In this document: piece by piece, positions 58,074 through 62,615 of the stretch
Layout of the letters: each line of letters opens with the position of its first letter
Position numbering within the stretch: position 1 is the first letter of the stretch
Source: Bacteroidota bacterium
GTDB taxonomy: Bacteria > Bacteroidota > Bacteroidia > Sphingobacteriales > Sphingobacteriaceae
Length of the DNA: 62,615 nucleotides
Direction of reading: 5' to 3'
NCBI GenBank assembly: GCA_013286565.1
Contig: JABDFM010000010.1
Span: forward strand, 1 to 62,615
Position numbers and translations under genes: made by a program
The notes under the pieces: model-generated
What the model saw: only the letters and a program-made list of their open reading frames with translations
Database searches by the model: none
What the model was told of the DNA's origin: nothing

Positions 58074-58813
58074 AGCATGCACTTATAATTGATGACGAGC
58101 CTTTAGCCCGGATGGTTGTATTGGAGTATTTGCAGAGTTTTAAAGATGAGATAGAAGTTTTACAGGAATGTAATGATGGTTTTGAGGGCCTTAAAGCCAT
58201 TCAGCAGCACCAGCCCGACTTGATATTCCTTGATGTACAAATGCCAAAAATAAACGGCTTCGAGATGCTGGAACTGGTGGAGCAACCTCCGTCGGTGATA
58301 TTCACCACCGCTTTTGACGAGTATGCCATCAAAGCTTTTGAAACCCACGCTGTTGATTACCTGATGAAACCCTTCAGTAAGGACCGTTTTAATAAAGCGG
58401 TTGAAAAATTCCTGTCTCAAACCCCCGCTCAGGCTAAAAAACAAACTGAAACGCTGCTGGATACCGCTTCGCAATCACCTGCCCAGCATGAGCGCATTGT
58501 GGTGAAAACAGGCACCAAAGTAAAGATCATCCCGGTAGTGGATGTGGAGTATTTAGAGGCGGACGACGACTACGTAAGTGTGCACACCAAAGAGGGCTCG
58601 TTCCTGAAAAATAAAACCATGAGCTTTTTTGAGCAGATGCTCGATCCAACCCAGTTTGTACGTGTGCACCGCTCCTACATCATCAAAATACAGGATATCA
58701 CCCGTATAGACCCATACGAAAAGGACGCCCACCTGGCCATCCTTAAATCAGGTGCAAAGATACCGGTAAGCAAAACCGGGTATGTGAAATTGAAGCAAGT
58801 GTTGGGGATATAG
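58070..58813 (+). CDS. LytTR response regulator
   Basis: 247 residues. Receiver 1-120: acidic pair D8/D9, phosphoacceptor D55 (LIFLDVQMPKINGF), FTTAFDEYAIKAFE and VDYLMKPF. A LytTR DNA-binding domain occupies about 145-247 (IPVVDVEYLEADDDYVSVHT, VRVHRSYIIKIQDITRIDP). LytTR domains bind paired direct repeats about 21 bp apart. The three 21-bp-spaced CACCGAC sites in the window are its likely targets. Overlaps the LytS gene by 4 bp. Confidence 0.9.
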   Translation: MKHALIIDDEPLARMVVLEYLQSFKDEIEVLQECNDGFEGLKAIQQHQPDLIFLDVQMPKINGFEMLELVEQPPSVIFTTAFDEYAIKAFETHAVDYLMKPFSKDRFNKAVEKFLSQTPAQAKKQTETLLDTASQSPAQHERIVVKTGTKVKIIPVVDVEYLEADDDYVSVHTKEGSFLKNKTMSFFEQMLDPTQFVRVHRSYIIKIQDITRIDPYEKDAHLAILKSGAKIPVSKTGYVKLKQVLGI

Positions 58814-58863
58814 TGATTTCGGAAGTCGGATTTCAGATGTCGGATTTATTTTTTTAATAATAT

Positions 58864-58951
58864 CCTCTGTGAGCTTCGTGCCTTTTCTTTGTGATCTCTG
58901 TGGTAAAAATTTAACCACAAAGGGCACGGAGGATTTCACAAAGAGGCACAG
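58864..58951. repeat. imperfect palindromic repeat, CTCTGTG family
   Basis: CTCTGTGAGCTTCGTGCC on the left pairs imperfectly with GGCACGGAGG...GGCACAGAG on the right around a central GTGGTAAAAATTTAACCAC (about 88 bp). Non-coding. The gap 58814-59111 also holds TCGGATTT-type repeats at 58819-58847 and the element at 58987. Confidence 0.6.
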
Positions 58952-58986
58952 AGCGATGTATCGTGTCTCTCTATACATCACCATCC

Positions 58987-59096
58987 TGTCATTTCGATGC
59001 GTAGCGAGAAATCTTAAACAATATGCAGGTCGCCAACATACATAGCCCGCTTTTCGCTTGTACAAGATTTCTCCTCGTACCTCGTTCGAAATGACA
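58987..59096. repeat. MITE-like palindromic element, family GTCATTTCGA, copy 2
   Basis: Perfect 11-bp terminal inverted repeats TGTCATTTCGA / TCGAAATGACA and inner GAGAAATCTTA, as in 38128-38217. About 110 bp. The centre differs from copy 1, the arms are conserved. Confidence 0.75.
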
Positions 59097-59111
59097 TTGC
59101 TTTTTATGTCT

Positions 59112-60002
59112 CTACGAAATCAACAACACCTTCCACGCCTCCTCTACCTTGCCATCATCCAATAATTGTTTAGCTTTCAGGTGCAATTGCAGTTCCCGTG
59201 TTTGGCTGTCACCGATGGTGGCATCCAGCAGATCTTTGAGTTCTGGTGATTGGGCGTAGTGTTCGGTTTCTTCATCGGTTGGTAATACTTCTACATTGCC
59301 CAATTGGCCGAGGTTGTTTCCAGTCAATACTTTTGAATTGCGGATAGCATAAGGCAGGGCATCCACTCCGATACCGATGCTGCGCACAGGTTTAGCTACT
59401 TTAAACAGGTTATCTTTAGTTACCCGGCAATACCAGTCACCGCCGAGGCGCGCTACGAGATCTATTTTCTCCTGATCAATTTTGCCATCGGCATCTAAAA
59501 TAGCTTCGTTGATATGGATCAGCTTGATCTCGGCAATGATCAGGTTACCGGCACCGGGGCCGTTCCCTAATGGTTTCACCTCGTTCACCACGCACTCCAA
59601 TTGCACAGGCGCTTCGGCAACGCGGGGCGGTCTTACTAATTCAGACGCAAGCGGCGTAAAGCCCGATTTGATAAATTCGTTTATTCCTTTCGGATATTCC
59701 ACACTGGCCAAGGAAGTTTGCTGCACCATGGCATAATTCACAATATTGATCACACATTCAGGCACTTCATGTATATTTTCCAGCGTGTGCTTGGTAGTAT
59801 TATCCCTCACCCTGCGCGATGGCGAGAACACACAAACAGGCGGATTGGAGCTGAACAAATTAAAAAAGCTGAAAGGGCTCAAGTTCACATTGCCATCCTT
59901 ATCTACTGTAGATGCAAAGCAAATTGGTCGCGGTGCAATGGCGTATTGCAGGTAAGCGTGCAGCTCGGGGATGGAAAGGTCAGATGTTTTGATGCTCAGC
60001 AT
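59112..60002 (-). CDS. flavin reductase-like (FMN-binding split barrel) protein
   Basis: 296 residues from ATG 60002 (MLSIKTSDLSIPELHAYLQY). The frame opens to 60098, but the extra 32 residues (MSLRGTKQSQ...) are the translation of a palindromic repeat. FMN-binding split-barrel landmarks: AIAPRPICFASTVDKDGNVN, NLSPFSFFNLFSSNPPVCVF and NYAMVQQTSLASVEYPKG. The C-terminal 90 residues are extra. In Bacteroidota it often accompanies homogentisate-pathway genes, where its role is not established. It shares the strand with the fumarylacetoacetase-like gene. Confidence 0.8.
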   Translation of the reverse strand: MLSIKTSDLSIPELHAYLQYAIAPRPICFASTVDKDGNVNLSPFSFFNLFSSNPPVCVFSPSRRVRDNTTKHTLENIHEVPECVINIVNYAMVQQTSLASVEYPKGINEFIKSGFTPLASELVRPPRVAEAPVQLECVVNEVKPLGNGPGAGNLIIAEIKLIHINEAILDADGKIDQEKIDLVARLGGDWYCRVTKDNLFKVAKPVRSIGIGVDALPYAIRNSKVLTGNNLGQLGNVEVLPTDEETEHYAQSPELKDLLDATIGDSQTRELQLHLKAKQLLDDGKVEEAWKVLLIS

Positions 60003-60013
60003 ACTAATAAATA

Positions 60014-60097
60014 TGTCATTGCGAGCGCAGCGTGGCAATCGCGAATATGATTGGTGTTTACTCGTCCTTTGTGATTGCTTCGTTCCTCGCAATGACA
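60014..60097. repeat. palindromic element, family GTCATTGCGAG
   Basis: Perfect 12-bp terminal inverted repeats TGTCATTGCGAG / CTCGCAATGACA, about 84 bp, with inner GGCAATCGCGA and GTGATTGCTTCG. It sits between the flavin reductase start and the fumarylacetoacetase stop and opens a false N-terminal extension of the former. Its ends resemble the GTCATTTCGA family. Confidence 0.75.
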
Positions 60098-60107
60098 AAC
60101 AGGCTTA

Positions 60108-61103
60108 TTATTTCTTCAAATCCAGTATCGAAAAATCACTCTTTGCCTTTACGATCACATTGCTCAATATACCCAATCCCGTAACTTCCATCTCCACCAG
60201 ATCACCCGGTTGCAGCCATTGGGCTTGATAATTGGGATCATTAAGTAATCCTGTACCGTTGAGTTCAAGAAAACAACCGGTACCTACAGTACCTGAGCCA
60301 ATCACATCGCCAGGTAACACATCGCAGCCATAGGCGCAACGCTCAATGATCTCGGCAAAGGTCCAATCCATATCAGCCATGTTACCGCTTGATACTTCCT
60401 TGCCGTTTACATGGCATTTCATGGCGAGTTTGTAATTATTACCCGTATGCCCTTCTTTTGGCGCTACTTTATATTTTTCCAGCTCATCAGGTGTTACCAG
60501 CCAGGGGCCTATTACGGTTGAAAAATCCTTCCCTTTTGCCGGGCCGAGATTGAGCAGCATCTCCTCCATTTGCAGGGTGCGCGCGCTCATATCATTCATG
60601 ATCATATAACCGGCTATGTAGCTGTCAGCCTCTGATGCTTTTATATTTCTTCCTTTTTTATTGAGTACTACAGATACTTCCAGTTCAAAATCAAGCTTTT
60701 GGAAATGATCCGGCATACATTCTATTTCGCCGATGCCCTGTATGGCATTATGATTGGTGAAATAAAATATAGGATATTGATCAAATTGCGGTATCATTTC
60801 TGCCTTGCGGTTGCGCCTTGCCGCCGCCACATGCTGACGAAAAGCATAGCCATCTCTGCATGATGTTGGGTGCGGCACAGGGGCCAGCATTTCAAAAAAC
60901 AACTCCTCTTTAGCTTTCAGTTTACCCGAAGCAATATCATTATTTACCTTTTTGGCCCGGTCCATCAGTTCATCGCCACCCCATAAAAAATCGTTCATAT
61001 TATCGGGCAGCAACTTGTGGCACGAGTTTAAGTTGTAGATATGCCCGTTCACAAAAATTCCCAGGTGCTCCCGGTCTTCGGTTCTGTAGGATACTAATTT
61101 CAT
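60108..61103 (-). CDS. fumarylacetoacetate hydrolase family protein
   Basis: 331 residues. FAH fold: KLDFELEVSVVLNKKGRNI (metal-binding acids), GYMIMNDMSARTLQMEEML, KGKDFSTVIGPWLVTPDEL and GDVIGSGTVGTGCFLE, with an N-terminal domain of about 60 residues. In the tyrosine pathway it would cleave fumarylacetoacetate to fumarate and acetoacetate. The homogentisate dioxygenase gene is divergent, 612 bp away, which makes this role likely. Confidence 0.82.
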   Translation of the reverse strand: MKLVSYRTEDREHLGIFVNGHIYNLNSCHKLLPDNMNDFLWGGDELMDRAKKVNNDIASGKLKAKEELFFEMLAPVPHPTSCRDGYAFRQHVAAARRNRKAEMIPQFDQYPIFYFTNHNAIQGIGEIECMPDHFQKLDFELEVSVVLNKKGRNIKASEADSYIAGYMIMNDMSARTLQMEEMLLNLGPAKGKDFSTVIGPWLVTPDELEKYKVAPKEGHTGNNYKLAMKCHVNGKEVSSGNMADMDWTFAEIIERCAYGCDVLPGDVIGSGTVGTGCFLELNGTGLLNDPNYQAQWLQPGDLVEMEVTGLGILSNVIVKAKSDFSILDLKK

Positions 61104-61202
61104 AGAGTGGTTAATTGGTTTTCAAAGCTAATTATTTTTAGTTGATTGGGTTAGATTGTGTTGATTAAGTTAAGTGGTTGATTGTATGATCGATCATTCA
61201 GT

Positions 61203-61330
61203 TTCATTGCCGTCCCATTTATGGGGCGGGATAAATAATTCGACAAATCTGGCTTTAGCCTAAAAAAGTTTGGCTGAAGCCTTTATTCCTTGTTATCTAT
61301 CATCCGTTGGCTAAAGCCAACGGCAATGAA
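61203..61330. repeat. palindromic element in the FAH/HGO gap
   Basis: Terminal inverted repeats TTCATTGCCGT (61203-61213) and ACGGCAATGAA (61320-61330) enclose 128 bp, with an inner palindrome CCGTTGGCT-AA-AGCCAACGG. Flanked on both sides by low-complexity GATTAAGTT/AACTTAATC runs, which extend the symmetry. No gene inside. Confidence 0.65.
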
Positions 61331-61384
61331 TGTCGCCTTACTAACTTAATCTAACCTATCCAACTTAATCGACCAACACTATGC

Positions 61385-61414
61385 TTGCATATTAAATATA
61401 TAACCTTAATTTTG
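61385..61414 (+). promoter_or_regulatory. Bacteroidota promoter
   Basis: -33 TTG (61385-61387), 19-bp spacer, -7 TAATTTTG (61407-61414): the closest match to the TTG-N19-TAnnTTTG consensus seen in the window. It points at a small frame at 61425 and then hmgA. Confidence 0.55.
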
Positions 61415-61424
61415 TATAATAATA

Positions 61425-61532
61425 ATGAGCATACAAAAACATTTTCTATTCTCCCTCGGGCTCACTTCTATGAGTGATGCTTCTTCTTTCAGGGATGCCG
61501 TGCTCGCAAAGATCGTTTTGGCGCAATACTAA
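61425..61532 (+). CDS. possible small leader peptide
   Basis: 35 codons (MSIQKHFLFSLGLTSMSDAS, ending VLAKIVLAQY). Its ATG is 10 bp after the -7 box, so the leader would be only a few bases. It may be a real small gene or a regulatory peptide before hmgA. Nothing in composition proves translation. Confidence 0.3.
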   Translation: MSIQKHFLFSLGLTSMSDASSFRDAVLAKIVLAQY

Positions 61533-61559
61533 TTTTTTGTTGGAAGATTGTAAAGTTGG

Positions 61560-61577
61560 TCCCGATAGCTATCGGGA
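61560..61577. repeat. palindrome TCCCGATAGCTATCGGGA
   Basis: Perfect 18-bp palindrome in the gap before hmgA. This sequence type is a common Bacteroidota intergenic repeat. A second short palindrome (ATTGCC-TTAT-GGCAAT) follows about 15 bp later. Confidence 0.6.
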
Positions 61578-61715
61578 GTTGTAAAGTTATTGCCTTATGG
61601 CAATTTATTACAAACTATTCCAACCCTGCAATCGTTTTAGTTATGTAACTTTATATTGTAAGTGATTGATAATAAAACTTTTCAACCTTACAACATTTAA
61701 ACCAAATTATAAACC

Positions 61716-62615
61716 ATGTACCATACATTAGGAAAAATTCCGCCAAAGCGGCATACGCAATTCCGTAAGCCCGATGGCACTTTATATGCTGAAGAACTGG
61801 TATCTACTGAGGGCTTTTCCAGCCTGTACTCGCTGGTGTACCATGCTTATCCGCCAACCATTGTTAAAACTTTGGGCGAGCCGTATTCTGTCGAGCCTAA
61901 AATAGCGCGCGAAAAACATTTAAAACATACCAGCCTCATCGGTTTTAATATTAAGCCGGAAGATGACTATTTAAAAAGCCGCAAACCGGTTTTGGTGAAC
62001 AGCGACCTGCATATTTCATTGGCCGCACCCCGCAAATCAATGACCGACTATTTTTACAAGAATAGCCAGGCCGATGAGGTGATCTTTGTGCATGTAGGCT
62101 CAGGTACGCTGAAAACAGGCTTTGGCAATATCAAATTTGAATACGGCGATTACCTCATCGTACCACGCGGTACTATTTACCAGATGGAATTTGACAGCGA
62201 GGACAACCGCCTGTTCATTGTAGAAAGCTTTAGTCCTATACGCTCGCCAAAACGTTATTTGAATCAGTATGGGCAGTTAATGGAGCACTCACCTTATTGT
62301 GAGCGCGACTTGAAGTTACCAACTGACCTGGAAACGCATGATGAAAAAGGCGATTTTAAGATCCTGATCAAAAAGCAGGGATTGATCTATCCATATATCT
62401 ACGGTACACATCCTTTTGATTTCGTAGGATGGGATGGCTATCATTATCCTTATGGCTTTTCGATACATAATTTTGAGCCGATTACGGGCAGGTTACATCA
62501 ACCCCCACCGGTTCACCAGACTTTCGAGGGACATAATTTTGTGATCTGCTCGTTTGTGCCGAGGAAATTCGATTATCACCCCCTATCTATACCGGCGCCA
62601 TACAACCACAGCAAT
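61716..62615 (+). CDS. hmgA: homogentisate 1,2-dioxygenase, cut at the right edge
   Basis: 300 codons, open at the window edge. The start MYHTLGKIPPKRHTQFRKPD and the segments EGFSSLYSLVYHAYPPT, VHVGSGTLKTGFGNIKFEYG (cupin strand) and GRLHQPPPVHQTFEGHNFV match this enzyme family, whose bacterial members are about 385 residues or longer. The first expected iron ligand is H298 in PYNHSN; the others should follow just past the edge. It opens the ring of homogentisate to maleylacetoacetate in tyrosine breakdown. It is divergent from the fumarylacetoacetase-like gene, with promoter and repeats between them. Confidence 0.92.
   Translation, partial: MYHTLGKIPPKRHTQFRKPDGTLYAEELVSTEGFSSLYSLVYHAYPPTIVKTLGEPYSVEPKIAREKHLKHTSLIGFNIKPEDDYLKSRKPVLVNSDLHISLAAPRKSMTDYFYKNSQADEVIFVHVGSGTLKTGFGNIKFEYGDYLIVPRGTIYQMEFDSEDNRLFIVESFSPIRSPKRYLNQYGQLMEHSPYCERDLKLPTDLETHDEKGDFKILIKKQGLIYPYIYGTHPFDFVGWDGYHYPYGFSIHNFEPITGRLHQPPPVHQTFEGHNFVICSFVPRKFDYHPLSIPAPYNHSN

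Noticed and set aside
58748..59065. 105-codon minus-strand frame
   Set aside because: Reads through the LytTR 3' end and two palindromic repeats.
60003..60098. N-terminal extension of the flavin reductase-like protein beginning MSLRGTKQSQ
   Set aside because: It is the translation of the palindromic repeat at 60014-60097; the conserved protein begins at ATG 60002.

Overview
The window comes from a Bacteroidota chromosome, most likely a soil-type Sphingobacteriaceae such as Mucilaginibacter or Pedobacter. The evidence is a type IX secretion C-terminal sorting domain, promoters with a TAnnTTTG -7 box, two-component sensors with Reg_prop propellers, DUF4397, DUF4468 and DUF1398 proteins, a RhaT/bifunctional rhamnulose-phosphate aldolase pair, and homogentisate catabolism. 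GC looks low to medium by eye. There is no phage, CRISPR array, rRNA operon or transposase.

Left part (1-16.2 kb): the C-terminal half of a GlxA-type AraC regulator enters from the left. Facing it is a broken chimera, the N-terminal half of a GlxA regulator joined to the C-terminal half of a LytTR response regulator. A DUF998 membrane protein and a secreted ricin-like protein follow. Next is a minus-strand locus: a propeller sensor kinase and NarL-type regulator, then an OmpA-family protein and six tandem paralogues of an unrecognised small exported helical protein (3.9-7.3 kb). A DUF1398 protein and a 1083-residue T9SS substrate end the section.

Middle part (16.2-32.8 kb): a 45-residue His-rich exported peptide, a GT39-type glycosyltransferase, an Hcp-like protein with a signal peptide, a haem-motif lipoprotein, a sialate O-acetylesterase and polysaccharide deacetylase, an HxlR regulator with a divergent target, a LiaF-C-like protein, a DUF4468 protein and a papain-like protein with five 51-residue repeats. 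From 27.7 to 32.8 kb the DNA is modular. Copies of one terminator, and of the 3' end of tRNA-Phe, bracket an AraC/NTF2 pair, a Cys-rich unknown, and an XRE-GAF-histidine kinase with a divergent ECF sigma factor. This looks like repeated integration at tRNA-Phe (32742-32814).

Right part (33-62.6 kb) is mostly core genome: an Fe-S oxidoreductase pair, mtgA, rpsF-rpsR-rplI, dnaX, rhaT and the rhamnulose-phosphate aldolase/dehydrogenase, vapBC, a three-gene phosphorelay with a 63-bp coiled-coil repeat array, ferritin and a HAD phosphatase. At 54.4-58.8 kb is an envelope module: two LiaF/DUF5668-type genes and a LytS/LytTR pair. These two genes and the distant LiaF-C gene at 24685-25059 share a direct-repeat operator (CACCGAC half-sites 21 bp apart) lying exactly 50 bp from the -7 box, so I infer they are one LytTR regulon. 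The window ends in a tyrosine-catabolism cluster: flavin reductase-like protein, fumarylacetoacetase and homogentisate dioxygenase (cut by the window edge).

Intergenic DNA is rich in palindromic repeat elements of several families, which have also produced false N-terminal extensions of reading frames.
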